64,000 nucleotides of DNA from Saccharomonospora piscinae (lineage in GTDB: Bacteria > Actinomycetota > Actinomycetes > Mycobacteriales > Pseudonocardiaceae). The stretch is from contig NZ_VCEK01000002.1 in the NCBI RefSeq assembly GCF_005862235.1, positions 186,001-250,000 on the forward strand. The letters are read 5' to 3'. The notes under the pieces are model-generated. The model searched no databases, was not told the origin of the DNA, and saw only the letters and a list, made by a program, of their open reading frames with translations. Of the stretch, positions 55,862 through 64,000 are shown piece by piece. A program made the translations under genes and the position numbers. Position 1 is the stretch's first letter. Every line of letters starts with the position of its first letter.

Positions 55862-57492
55862 CCGCCGCCACCGCCACGCCGACGCGCACCGGGACGTCCG
55901 GCGTCCTGACGGGAACCGGGCACCTCGTGCGGCTCGGGGTGCGCCGCGACCGCCTGGCGCTGCCACTGTGGGGTCTCGTGCTGGCCGTACTTCCCGCCAC
56001 CAGCGCGGGTGCCTACGAACAGCTCTACCCGTCGGCGGCACAGCGGGCCGCGCTCACCACGAGCATGGGCGACAACCCGTCCATCACGCTGCTCTACGGC
56101 CCCGCCTTCGACCTGTCCACGGCAGGCGGTTTCACGGCGTGGCGGTTCGGCACCCTGCTGTCGCTGCTGCTGGCGCTGGTGTGCGTGTTCACGATGACCC
56201 GGCACACCCGGCAGGAGGAGGACACCGGCCGCCAGGAGCTCCTGGCGGCCGCCGTGCTCGGCAGGCACGCCTCGCTGACGGCCTCACTGTTGGTGTGTAC
56301 CGGGTTCTCGCTGGTCACCGGCGCCCTCTCGGCACTCGCGATGATCAGCACCGGGATGGCGGCCACGGGCGCGATCGCGTTCGGCCTGGGACTCGCGTCG
56401 GTGGCCTGGGTGTTCACCGGCGTCGCGGCCGTCACGGCGCAACTGGCCGAGTACGCCAGAACGGCCAACGGACTCGCGGGAGCGGTGCTGGGGACGGCGT
56501 TCGCCCTGCGGGCGGTGGGGGACTCGTCGTCGGAGCTGAGCTGGCTGTCGTGGACCTCGCCGATCGGCTGGGCCACCCGGGTGCGGCCCTTCGCGGGCGA
56601 CCACCTCGAACTGCTGGCCCTGCCCCTGGTCGCCACCGCCGTGTTGATCGCTCTCGCCTACGGGCTCGAACGCCGCCGGGACGTGGGGCTGGGCCTGCTG
56701 CCGACCTCGCTCGGGCCCGCGGAGGCGAGCCCGCTGCTGCGCAGCCCGCTAGCACTCGCCGCACGCCTGCACCGGGGCTCGCTCACGGGCTGGCTCGTCG
56801 GTCTGGCGATGCTGAGTGTGTTGTTCGGAGCCCTGGCCTCGGACTTCGGCGACATCGTCGGTGACAACCAGCAGATGCGCGAGATCCTGGCGCGGATGGG
56901 CGGCAGCCAGGGCGTCATCGACGCCTACCTGGCGTCGGTCGCGAACATGCTCGGCATGGTGGTGGCCCTGTTCGCTGTTCAGGCGGCCCTGCGGATGCGC
57001 GCGGAGGAGATCGCGGTGCGAGCGGAGCCGCTGCTGACGGTCGGGGTGTCGCGGCTGCGCTGGCTGGCGGGGCATCTGGTGTTCGTGTTCGGCGGCGCCG
57101 CGGCGATGTCACTCGCCACCGGGCTCGGCATGGGACTGGCGCACGGCATCCGCTCGGGCGACGTGGCGGGCCAGACCGGTGAGGTGCTGCTGGCCTGCCT
57201 GGTGCAGCTTCCCGCCGTGTTCGTCGTGGCGGGTGTGGCGGTCGCCCTGGTCGGCTTCCTGCCTGCCCAGGCGACTTTCGCGTGGGCGGTGGCCGCCGCG
57301 TCTCTGTTGCTGAGCATGTTCGGTGCCGTGCTCGACCTGCCGCAGGCGGTGCTCGACGTGTCGCCGTTCCAGCACGTGCCCAAGCTGCCGAGCGTGGAGT
57401 TCACGGCCACGCCGATGCTGTGGCTGAGCCTGGTGGCGGCCGCGCTGACCACGGCGGGGATCGCCGGGTTCCGCCGCCGCGACATCGGGTGA
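55858..57492 (+). CDS. ABC-type polyketide/antibiotic exporter permease
   Basis: This 544-residue membrane protein has about 12 predicted helices, twice the usual ABC-2 size. This suggests a fused or duplicated permease, as in TnrB3-type (tetronasin) exporters. Markers are the [16 protein letters not shown] and [23 protein letters not shown] cytoplasmic segments, which look like two halves of the same motif. A late [13 protein letters not shown] follows. With the preceding ATPase it should pump out a hydrophobic antibiotic, giving self-resistance or general resistance. There is no biosynthetic gene nearby, so external drugs are more likely. Confidence 0.9.
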   Translation: MTAATATPTRTGTSGVLTGTGHLVRLGVRRDRLALPLWGLVLAVLPATSAGAYEQLYPSAAQRAALTTSMGDNPSITLLYGPAFDLSTAGGFTAWRFGTLLSLLLALVCVFTMTRHTRQEEDTGRQELLAAAVLGRHASLTASLLVCTGFSLVTGALSALAMISTGMAATGAIAFGLGLASVAWVFTGVAAVTAQLAEYARTANGLAGAVLGTAFALRAVGDSSSELSWLSWTSPIGWATRVRPFAGDHLELLALPLVATAVLIALAYGLERRRDVGLGLLPTSLGPAEASPLLRSPLALAARLHRGSLTGWLVGLAMLSVLFGALASDFGDIVGDNQQMREILARMGGSQGVIDAYLASVANMLGMVVALFAVQAALRMRAEEIAVRAEPLLTVGVSRLRWLAGHLVFVFGGAAAMSLATGLGMGLAHGIRSGDVAGQTGEVLLACLVQLPAVFVVAGVAVALVGFLPAQATFAWAVAAASLLLSMFGAVLDLPQAVLDVSPFQHVPKLPSVEFTATPMLWLSLVAAALTTAGIAGFRRRDIG

Positions 57493-57514
57493 GTGCGGGT
57501 GAGGGCGGTGGGAC

Positions 57515-58006
57515 TCACCGGGGCACGGTCACGGACCCGTCGGCGGCGACGTGGAGCTTCAACTGCGGGCCCGCCGCGCCGCACTCGGGACCGTTGGGAA
57601 ACACCGGGTGCGGCGTGGCCTCGACGGTGTCCTGCGCGAGCCGGGCACCGTCGGGGCCGGTGACGGTCAGCGTCGCGCTCAGGTTCCGCTCCGGCAGGTC
57701 GGCGACCTGCGCGAAGCCGTAGGCGCCTCCGGTGGGACGCACCTGCGCCGAGCACACCTGGTCGGGCGCACCGGTGGGGCACTCCTCCGGCACGGCCGTG
57801 GTGGCCGGGCGCAGCGTGACGTCGTGGGAGCGGCACGAACCGCCCCAGCACAGCTCCAGCTCCGCCGCGTCGGCGGCGAGCCCGGGCGCGACGTCCACGT
57901 TCACCCCCGCGGGGGCTCCGATGGCGGTGCACTGCACGCCCTCCCCGGCGGGGAGGGCACCACACCCCGCGACCAGCAACACGGCCAGAACCGGCACAAA
58001 ACGCAT
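57515..58006 (-). CDS. small lipoprotein with eight cysteines
   Basis: This 163-residue secreted protein has a type II signal peptide (VLAVLLVAGCGAL, lipobox LVAGC), so it should be lipid-anchored outside the membrane. Beyond the anchor Cys there are further cysteines (QCTAIG, LCWGGSC, EECPTG, QVCSAQ, PECGAAG), suggesting two or three disulfides. No domain is recognisable, but the beta-rich pattern and NLSATLTVTGPDGAR look like an Ig-like sandwich. It lies convergent to the exporter permease gene. Function unknown. Confidence 0.75.
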   Translation of the reverse strand: MRFVPVLAVLLVAGCGALPAGEGVQCTAIGAPAGVNVDVAPGLAADAAELELCWGGSCRSHDVTLRPATTAVPEECPTGAPDQVCSAQVRPTGGAYGFAQVADLPERNLSATLTVTGPDGARLAQDTVEATPHPVFPNGPECGAAGPQLKLHVAADGSVTVPR

Positions 58007-58079
58007 ACCGGTAGGACGGAGACGAGCCCGCCGTCGGTTGCGTCCCGTCCCGGGTTGGTGCCGCGAACCGCACCCGGGC

Positions 58080-58769
58080 TCAGCGGGACAGGCGGGACAG
58101 GTCGCGCTCCGCCTCGTCGAGGGCGGCTCTGGCGGCCTCGGTACGGCGCCGTGCCTCGGCCTCCTCGCGCTCGGCGCGGCGCACCGCGTCGCGGGCCTCG
58201 TCCCGCGCGGCACGAGCCCGGCGTTCGGCCTCCCTGCGCGCCGCCTGCCCGCTCTTGCGCCGGGCGGGCGCCGATCGCGAGGGCAGCCACGCGGCGTCGA
58301 ACAGGTCCGGCGGTCGCAGGGCGGTGGTGAGATTGCCCTCGATCACCGCGCGGGCCGCTTCCTCGTCCCCGACGGCGGCCTCCAGTGTGGCCGCGATCTC
58401 CCTGCGCACCGGCTCACCCACGCGCCCGTCCGCGAGCCGCAGGGCGTGCTCGACCAGGGCGCCGACCCGCTCGTTGCGCTCGTGGGTCAGGTCCCGCAGC
58501 CGCCCGCCCGCGAGGTCACGGTGCGCCCCGCGCAACCGCTCACCCAGCTCGACCAGCGCGGCCACCTCGGCCTCCTGGTGGCGGGACAGCGCGTTCACCA
58601 GCGCCGCCGCCGTGGTCGGCTTGCGCAGGCGGTGGATCCGGTCGGCCAGCTCGGGCTCGCCCCGCCGTCTCGCCTCGCCGACGTGCCACTCCCGGAGGGC
58701 GACGAACTCGCCGGGGGCCGCACCGTAAAGTTCGCGGGACACGGCGTCGAACCGCGTGGTCGCACCCAT
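58080..58769 (-). CDS. conserved actinobacterial helical protein
   Basis: This 229-residue protein is unassigned. The N-terminal 140 residues are helical with a conserved look: RFDAVSRELYGAAPGEFVAL, then ADRIHRLRKPTTAAALVNAL. A long charged coiled-coil tail rich in Ala, Arg and Glu (residues 165-229) follows, as in RRAERRARAARDEARDAVRR. Proteins of this outline are common beside glutaredoxin-like genes in high-GC actinomycetes, though I can name no function. It is divergent from the mycoredoxin-like gene. Confidence 0.7.
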   Translation of the reverse strand: MGATTRFDAVSRELYGAAPGEFVALREWHVGEARRRGEPELADRIHRLRKPTTAAALVNALSRHQEAEVAALVELGERLRGAHRDLAGGRLRDLTHERNERVGALVEHALRLADGRVGEPVRREIAATLEAAVGDEEAARAVIEGNLTTALRPPDLFDAAWLPSRSAPARRKSGQAARREAERRARAARDEARDAVRRAEREEAEARRRTEAARAALDEAERDLSRLSR

Positions 58770-58846
58770 GAGACCAGCGTCCCGCAGGGCGGGCGGCCAG
58801 GCCAGGCTTCGCCACGGTTACGGTGTCGGGGGAGGGAGGACACACA

Positions 58847-59149
58847 GTGGGTATTGACGAGATCGAGTTCTACTGGCGCCCGGGGTGCCCGTTCTGCGCG
58901 ATCCTGCGGGGTCGGCTCCGCGAGAGCGGCCTGCCGGTGCGAGAGGTCAACATTTGGGAGGACTCCGACGCCGCCGCACGGGTGCGGGCGGCCACCGGTG
59001 GCGACGAGATCGTCCCGACCGTCTTCCTCGGCGAACGCGCGCTGGTGAACCCGAGCATGGCCGAGCTGACCGACGTGGTGCGGGAGGAGGCGCCCGGGTT
59101 GTTCGACCTGGCACAGCCCGCCACTCAGGGGCACGGTTCGCGGCACTGA
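58847..59149 (+). CDS. glutaredoxin/mycoredoxin-like protein
   Basis: This 100-residue thioredoxin-fold protein has the active-site motif CPFC (residues 14-17, WRPGCPFCAIL). A cis-Pro region (DEIVPTVFLGERALVNPS) completes the substrate site. Mycoredoxins reduce mixed disulfides using mycothiol as donor in actinomycetes. The GTG at 58847 is chosen because GGAGGGAGG lies just upstream. The gene is divergent from the helical protein gene. Confidence 0.87.
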   Translation: MGIDEIEFYWRPGCPFCAILRGRLRESGLPVREVNIWEDSDAAARVRAATGGDEIVPTVFLGERALVNPSMAELTDVVREEAPGLFDLAQPATQGHGSRH

Positions 59150-59162
59150 GGCTGGTTCCGGG

Positions 59163-59621
59163 TCACTGCCCGGTCGCGGGCGCGATCCGGAACACCGGGT
59201 GTCGTGGCGCCGCCTCGCGGAGCGTGTCGTCGGGGGCGTCCGCCTTGACGCCCTCGAAGAACGCGCCGACCTCCCAGCCCCACCGCCGCAGGTAGGCCCT
59301 GAGCACGGGCAGCTTGGCGTCGCCGTGCAGTTCGACTGCCTCGAACCGTTCGACCCTGCCACCCACGGCGAGGGTGCCCTCACCGGCCGCGCGCAGGTTG
59401 CGGGCCCACTGGGTGTTCCCCCGTGCGGACACGAGGTAGCGCTCACCGTCGAGGGTCAGCACGTTCACCGGTGTCGAGCGCCATTCACCGGACGTGCGCC
59501 CGCGAACCGACAGCACTCGGCTGCCCCACACGCTCAGTCCCCGCCTGGTGAGTGCGCTGACGACGCGGTTGAGAACCTTCGTGGGTCTCCCTGGCTCGCG
59601 GTAGTGCGGTGCTGTGGGCAT
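59163..59621 (-). CDS. deazaflavin (F420)-dependent nitroreductase-family protein
   Basis: This 152-residue protein is of the Ddn/FDOR-B-like split-barrel family. Its markers are GRTSGEWRSTPVNVL and LTLDGERYLVSARGNTQWARNLRAAGEG, which bind the cofactor in mycobacterial Ddn. The family reduces diverse compounds with F420H2 or related cofactors. It is not coupled to a neighbour and is convergent with the mycoredoxin-like gene. The real substrate and cofactor are unknown. Confidence 0.85.
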   Translation of the reverse strand: MPTAPHYREPGRPTKVLNRVVSALTRRGLSVWGSRVLSVRGRTSGEWRSTPVNVLTLDGERYLVSARGNTQWARNLRAAGEGTLAVGGRVERFEAVELHGDAKLPVLRAYLRRWGWEVGAFFEGVKADAPDDTLREAAPRHPVFRIAPATGQ

Positions 59622-59750
59622 CGGGCCGTTCCCTTCGTTGGCGTCAGAGCGGTGCGCTCGTCGTAAACCAGTGAACTCTCTCCGGACTCACTTCGCAAGA
59701 GCACCGCTCTCTTTTCGAATCGCCGTTCTCGCGTGTGTCACACTGTGCGC

Positions 59751-60470
59751 ATGTCCACAACACGTGCCCACCGCACCGCCAGGGAACGCGCCCGCGCCGA
59801 GATCACCTCGTCGATCACGGACGAGGCTCGCCGCCAGCTGGGAAAGGTGGGCCCGCAGGGGCTCTCACTGCGCGCCGTCGCCCGCGAGCTCGGCATGGTC
59901 TCCTCGGCGTTGTACCGCTACTTCCCGAGTCGCGACGACCTGCTCACAGCGCTGATCATCGACGCGTACGACGGTCTCGGCGAGGCCGCCGAAGCCGCGG
60001 ACAGCACCGGGACGAGCCCCCGACGCCGCTGGATCGCGGTCTGCCACGCCGTACGCGACTGGGCACGGCGCAATCCGCACGAGTACACCCTCGTCTACGG
60101 CACGCCGGTCCCCGGTTACCACGCCCCCCGCGACACCGTCTCCCCCGCCGCGCGCGTGCCCCAGGTGCTCGTCACCGTGCTGGCCGACGCCGTGCGGCGG
60201 GGAACCGTCGTGCCCGCCGACGAACCGGAGCCGACAGGGACGTTACGGGCCCAGCTCGCCCTCGTGGCCGAGATTGTCGACGAGGAGGTACCCGCCCCCC
60301 TGCTGGCACGGGGTCTCGCCGCGTGGACCCAGCTGTTCGGCATGGTCGGGTTCGAACTGACCGGGCAGTTCGCGAACACACTCGAACCCGCCGACCCGTT
60401 CTTCGCCCACACGATCGAGCGGATGGCGGACTTCGTGGGCCTCCGGGCGGACGACACCGGTGGCGGCTGA
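59751..60470 (+). CDS. TetR-family transcriptional regulator
   Basis: This 239-residue repressor has an N-terminal helix-turn-helix (residues 14-65: RARAEITSSITDEARRQLGK, then LSLRAVARELGMVSSALYRYF). The ligand domain is of the WHG type (ARRNPHEYTLVYGTPVPGYHAP). ATG at 59751 is the nearest start to the conserved fold. It lies 69 bp upstream of an OsmC-family gene on the same strand, so it probably regulates that gene. Ligand unknown. Confidence 0.9.
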   Translation: MSTTRAHRTARERARAEITSSITDEARRQLGKVGPQGLSLRAVARELGMVSSALYRYFPSRDDLLTALIIDAYDGLGEAAEAADSTGTSPRRRWIAVCHAVRDWARRNPHEYTLVYGTPVPGYHAPRDTVSPAARVPQVLVTVLADAVRRGTVVPADEPEPTGTLRAQLALVAEIVDEEVPAPLLARGLAAWTQLFGMVGFELTGQFANTLEPADPFFAHTIERMADFVGLRADDTGGG

Positions 60471-60539
60471 GGTGGCACGGCGGGACGATCGCCTCGGACA
60501 CAGCGAACACAGCCGGACACAGCGGTCGGAGGGAACGAC

Positions 60540-60971
60540 ATGGCCACACGCGAGGCGACCACGCACTGGACGGGCGGGCTCAACACCGGGACGGGCGCGC
60601 TGACGCTCGACACGTCGAACTCGGCGCGCTTCTCGGTGACCTTCCCGCGCCGCGTCGGTGAGCCGGAGGGCACCACGAGCCCGGAGGAGCTGATCGCGGC
60701 GGCCCAGGCGTCCTGCCTGGCGATGAACCTCGCGGGCACGCTGGAGAAGGCCGGGCTGACACCGGACACCATCGATGTGAGCGCCGCCGTCACGGTGAAC
60801 CCGGGCGACGGGGGGCTCAGTATCGACACGGTGGCCGTCACACTGCGGGCGGAGGTGGGCGGCGTCGACGAGGACCGGTTCGCCGAGCTCGCCCAGCAGG
60901 CGAAGGACACGTGCCCCGTCAGCAGGGCACTGGCCGGGACCACGATCACCCTGGACGCGGCGCTCGCCTAG
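60540..60971 (+). CDS. OsmC/Ohr-family peroxide-stress protein
   Basis: This 143-residue protein has the two conserved cysteines: AQASCLAMNL (helix) and KDTCPVSRAL. The EGTTSPEELIAAAQ segment supports the OsmC fold. It is a thiol peroxidase of organic hydroperoxides, or a close relative. OsmC-type rather than Ohr-type is suggested by the sequence between the Cys residues. It lies after the TetR gene, and an 11-bp gap separates it from the convergent ketosynthase gene. Confidence 0.93.
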   Translation: MATREATTHWTGGLNTGTGALTLDTSNSARFSVTFPRRVGEPEGTTSPEELIAAAQASCLAMNLAGTLEKAGLTPDTIDVSAAVTVNPGDGGLSIDTVAVTLRAEVGGVDEDRFAELAQQAKDTCPVSRALAGTTITLDAALA

Positions 60972-60981
60972 ACCGAGGGTG

Positions 60982-62169
60982 TCACGCGGGCGGCGCGAGG
61001 ACGACGGCCGAGTTGTGCCCGCCCATTCCGAGGGACGACTTGAGCGTCAGCCGGTCGCCGATGTCCACCACGCCGGTGCGCAGGCGGGGATGCGCCTGCG
61101 CCACCCTGGGCGGGGCCGGCACGAATCCTCGGTCGTAGCCCAGCGCCGCCACCGCGACCTCCACGGCCGCCGCGGCGGCCTGGCAGTGCCCCACCAGCGG
61201 CTTGACCGAGTAGAGGCCGGTGTCCTCGGTGAAGAACTCCTCGGTCAGCGCCGACTCGGTGGCATCGCACTGCCGCGTGCCCGGCCCGTGCGCGTTGACG
61301 TAGCCCACGGCGTCCGCCCCCGCGCCCGCGTCGTCGAGAGCCTCGGAGACACAGCGCCGTACCTGCGAGTACTCCGGGTCGATCGAGGTGGCGTGGTAGG
61401 CGTCGTGGCTCATCGCGCCCCCCAGCACCGTGGCGTAAGGGACGCGCGCCTTCCGTGAGAGCACGAACGACACCGCGGCCTCCCCCATCACGAACCCACG
61501 GCTGCCCTCCTGGAACGGCCGGCACGCGTCCAGCGGATCGGCGTCCACGACCGTCACCCCGAGGCGCACGAAGTGGCGCACGTTCTCGGGCGTGAGCGAC
61601 AGGTCGGTTGCCACGAACACGACGTCGTCGACCAGCCCCGCGTCCAGCCACAGTTTCGCGGTGAGCAGCCCCGCGTTGCCGGATGCGCACATCGCCGAGA
61701 CGTTCATGGCCGGGCCGTGGAAACCGTATTCCTGCATGAGCGTGGACATCGGGGTCGACGGCATCAGCGCCAGATAGTCCCTCGCCCGGATGTCGCCGCG
61801 CTCGACGAGGTAGAAGTCCTTCCACAGGTCGACCTCACCGAGCACGACAGCGTGCAGCAGGCCGACCCGGCGGCCACGCTGCCAGCCGCGGCGCAGCGCG
61901 TCGTCGACGGCTTCGCGGGCCGCGGCCCGCATGGCCCTGGAGAACCTGCCCCGGCCGTCCACCGGGTCACCCCCGTCGGGGACCCTGGCCACCCATCCGC
62001 AGTGTTCCGCCGCGTCGGCGGTGTCGCCGGAAGTGCTGCCGCCGTACCCTTGCGTCAGCGCCGCCGCGGGCTTCATGGACCGCAGGCCGTCCCACAGGGA
62101 CGGCAGGCCCCAGCCGTAACCGGTGACGGCGCCGACCCCGCAGATATCGATTCCACCTCGCACACTCAC
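60982..62169 (-). CDS. stand-alone beta-ketoacyl synthase (KAS-like)
   Basis: This 395-residue condensing enzyme has the nucleophile Cys (NVSAMCASGNAGL), the first His (YVNAHGPGTRQCDATE) and the second His (SVKPLVGHCQAAAAAVEVA). The thiolase-fold glycine-rich end is GMGGHNSAVVL. All three catalytic residues of an active KAS are present. There is no nearby acyl-carrier protein, malonyltransferase or fatty-acid gene, so it may serve a secondary-metabolite or membrane-lipid step encoded elsewhere. GTG 62169 has GGAG upstream. Confidence 0.88.
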   Translation of the reverse strand: MSVRGGIDICGVGAVTGYGWGLPSLWDGLRSMKPAAALTQGYGGSTSGDTADAAEHCGWVARVPDGGDPVDGRGRFSRAMRAAAREAVDDALRRGWQRGRRVGLLHAVVLGEVDLWKDFYLVERGDIRARDYLALMPSTPMSTLMQEYGFHGPAMNVSAMCASGNAGLLTAKLWLDAGLVDDVVFVATDLSLTPENVRHFVRLGVTVVDADPLDACRPFQEGSRGFVMGEAAVSFVLSRKARVPYATVLGGAMSHDAYHATSIDPEYSQVRRCVSEALDDAGAGADAVGYVNAHGPGTRQCDATESALTEEFFTEDTGLYSVKPLVGHCQAAAAAVEVAVAALGYDRGFVPAPPRVAQAHPRLRTGVVDIGDRLTLKSSLGMGGHNSAVVLAPPA

Positions 62170-62377
62170 GATGATCTCCTCACAGTTGTTCGCACTCCTG
62201 ACAATGACTCCAGGGCACCGACCGGCACCGACCGAAATGACCGCCTAGTCTGGTGACGGCGGGTTGAAACACTCGCGTTGCGGACTGAAGCGGATGGGGG
62301 TTCATTTCCTCCTATTCGCCCAACGGTGATTTCATGCTGTAATCGACTCCGGCAAACGATCGGCGGATGGACGGAGC

Positions 62378-64000
62378 ATGGAGGCTTCTACCCACGACGG
62401 GCTGTCCACCTGGTTCTCCCGGGACCACGAGGACGTCGTCGACCTCGCGCTCGCCGCGAGCGCCGCGGGTACCTTTTCGGTCGACCTTTCCGGTCACGAC
62501 GTTACGTGGAGTCCCGAGCTGCCCGAGGTGCTCGGCGTCGAAGGTCACCACCCGGAGCTGGTCAGGACGCGCCTGCTCGAATTGATCGAGCCGCTGACCG
62601 TCGCGGCGCGGAATTGCCCGATATGGCACAATTTCGATCTTGAACAGTGTCATACGACGCCCGGCGGTGAAACCAGATGGACCCGATTTCTCGCCCGCAC
62701 CCAGGGCAATGGCTCCGTTGGCTCCGTTGGCTCCGACCCGACCAACGGAGCCGCGAGCACCGTCGAGCGACTGGTGGGGATCGCGTCGGACGTGACTGAA
62801 CGGCACGGCAACGCGCAGACACTCGCCGACCTCGCGGACCGCTACCGCCTGTTGGTCGAGTTCAGCCCGGACGGGATCTGCGTGCACCAGGACGGCAGGC
62901 TGGTGTACGTCAACCCGGCCGTGGCGCGTTTCGTGGCCGCCGAGGAGCCCGCCGAGCTGCTCGGCCGCCCGATCATCGACTTCGTGCGCCCCGCCGCCGT
63001 CCCGGAGATGCTGCGGCGCATCTCCGAGCTGGAAGCCCCGGGAGCGGCCACCGAGCCCACCGAGGTTCGTCTGCGCACACTCGACGGCAACTCGATGCTC
63101 ATCGAGTCGGTGTCGGTGCGGACCACGTGGAAGGGCGAGCCCGCCTATCAGGTGATCATGCGCGACATCACCGCGCAGAAGGCCGCGGAGGCCGCGCTGC
63201 GTTACCAGGCCGCGCTGGTGGCCCACGTCAGCGACGCGATCATCGCCACCACCTCGGACGGCATGGTGAGCAGCTGGAACCCCGCCGCCGAGACCGTCTA
63301 CGGCTACGGCGAGGACGCGGCACTGGGCAGGCCCGTGGGTGAGCTGGTCGGGGCCACGCTCGACCCGGCGGAGGTCCTCGCCCAAGGCGGCGTCGTCGAG
63401 GCCGAGCACCGCAAGGCCGACGGCACCCCGCTCACGGTCCGGGTCTCCGCGTCGCCCATGGACGGGGGTTTCGTGCTCGTCTGCGCGGACGAGACCGCCC
63501 GGCGGGCGGCGGAACGCCGTTATCGCACGGTCGTGGCCGCGCTGGACGAGGGTGTCGTGGTGATCGACGGTCACGGTCTCGTCGGATCGGCGAACCCGGC
63601 GGCGGGACGCATCCTGGGGCTGCCCGTCGACGCCATCATCGGGTGCGCGACGACGTTGTTCCCGCTGTACGACGAGTCGGGCGCGCGCATCCCGCCCAGC
63701 GAGTACCCCTCCGCGCTGACGCGCACCACCGGCCGCGCCACCAACGGTCGCGTGGTGCGGGTGCGGCGTCCCGACGGGCGCTGGGTGTGGCTGTCGATGA
63801 GCTGCAGGCCGCTCGACACCAACGCGACGCCGCCACACCAGGTGGTGACGTCGTTCACCGACATCACCGAACGTCGAGCCATCGGCGAGCAGCTCGAACA
63901 CGACGCCACCCACGATCCGCTCACCAACCTCGCCAACCGCACACTCATCCTGCAACGACTGGAGGAGGCGCTGTGCAGGCCGCGCCGCAAGGGCACGGCC
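62378..64000 (+). CDS. PAS-domain sensor/GGDEF protein, cut by the window end
   Basis: This is an incomplete protein of at least 541 residues with no stop before the window end. It starts at an ATG preceded by GGATGGACGGAG. Several PAS domains follow (for example FSPDGICVHQDGRLVYVNPA, VSDAIIATTSDGMVSSWNPA, ALDEGVVVIDGHGLVGSANP), with PAC-like segments. The last visible part is the N-terminal edge of a GGDEF domain (HDATHDPLTNLANRTLILQR). It is likely a diguanylate cyclase, perhaps followed by EAL in the part not seen. No membrane helix is present, so it is cytosolic. It is divergent from the ketosynthase gene; 62170-62377 between them holds no gene. Confidence 0.85.
   Translation, partial: MEASTHDGLSTWFSRDHEDVVDLALAASAAGTFSVDLSGHDVTWSPELPEVLGVEGHHPELVRTRLLELIEPLTVAARNCPIWHNFDLEQCHTTPGGETRWTRFLARTQGNGSVGSVGSDPTNGAASTVERLVGIASDVTERHGNAQTLADLADRYRLLVEFSPDGICVHQDGRLVYVNPAVARFVAAEEPAELLGRPIIDFVRPAAVPEMLRRISELEAPGAATEPTEVRLRTLDGNSMLIESVSVRTTWKGEPAYQVIMRDITAQKAAEAALRYQAALVAHVSDAIIATTSDGMVSSWNPAAETVYGYGEDAALGRPVGELVGATLDPAEVLAQGGVVEAEHRKADGTPLTVRVSASPMDGGFVLVCADETARRAAERRYRTVVAALDEGVVVIDGHGLVGSANPAAGRILGLPVDAIIGCATTLFPLYDESGARIPPSEYPSALTRTTGRATNGRVVRVRRPDGRWVWLSMSCRPLDTNATPPHQVVTSFTDITERRAIGEQLEHDATHDPLTNLANRTLILQRLEEALCRPRRKGTA

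Noticed and set aside
60982-64000. Ketosynthase as part of a polyketide cluster
   Set aside because: No other biosynthetic gene lies nearby; the next gene is a signalling protein.

Overview
This is a high-GC chromosomal window from an actinomycete, most likely a member of the Pseudonocardiaceae; Saccharomonospora or a close relative is a guess from gene content. The signs are very strong G/C bias at third codon positions, many GTG and TTG starts, coupled four-base stop/start overlaps, mycothiol-type redox genes, a deazaflavin (F420) nitroreductase-like gene, DUF397/XRE regulator pairs and an iniBAC-type locus. It contains no prophage, integron or CRISPR array, and no complete insertion sequence.

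Layout. Bases 1-3750: a DesK/NarL-type two-component system divergent from an ABC exporter, with a large dyad operator between them. 3750-7600: dnaX with the SRP RNA gene, then a DUF397/XRE regulator island holding an unrecognised 63-residue protein. 7700-18100: central metabolism and stress genes: gnd, a potassium-uptake pair whose ktrB is split by an in-frame amber codon, a MetE-like methyltransferase, an ECF sigma/anti-sigma pair, a serine hydrolase, transketolase and tRNA-Ser(GGA). 18100-21750: a mycothiol-dependent enzyme and a csoR-copZ-copA copper-efflux cluster. 21880-25540: a four-gene cassette of two small helical proteins, a large FtsK-like ATPase with no membrane anchor, and a coiled-coil protein. 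It ends at a ~200 bp element with terminal inverted repeats. 25760-30730: a secreted nuclease, an AbiE toxin-antitoxin pair with its palindromic operator, and an MFS transporter.

30740-39610: a locus matching mycobacterial iniBAC (IniB-like surface protein and two dynamin-like GTPases). It is divergent from an Hsp70-like ATPase and a large LuxR-type ATPase regulator that resembles IniR in size and domain order. 39600-46200: a sugar-dehydrogenase/PKD/LGFP surface protein, tRNA-Ser(CGA), tadA with its associated gene, an M20 amidohydrolase, tyrA and a small antitoxin-like gene. 46220-54240: an FUSC membrane protein and a same-strand run of a papain-like peptidase, a GWDPY-repeat protein, a chagasin-type protease inhibitor (frameshifted here), a sigma factor, a small beta-sandwich-like protein and a TPR-CHAT caspase-like protein. 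54300-64000: a GbsR/MarR-regulated exporter, a lipoprotein, a mycoredoxin-like protein, a deazaflavin reductase-like protein, a TetR/OsmC pair, a lone beta-ketoacyl synthase, and the start of a PAS-GGDEF signalling protein cut by the window end.

The parts most worth following up are the papain/chagasin/sigma/CHAT neighbourhood, the soluble FtsK cassette, the iniBAC plus Hsp70/LuxR locus, the split ktrB flanked by a 33-bp exact repeat, and several dyads placed exactly where regulators should bind. No alignment or database search was run: family calls come from motifs and architecture read by eye.
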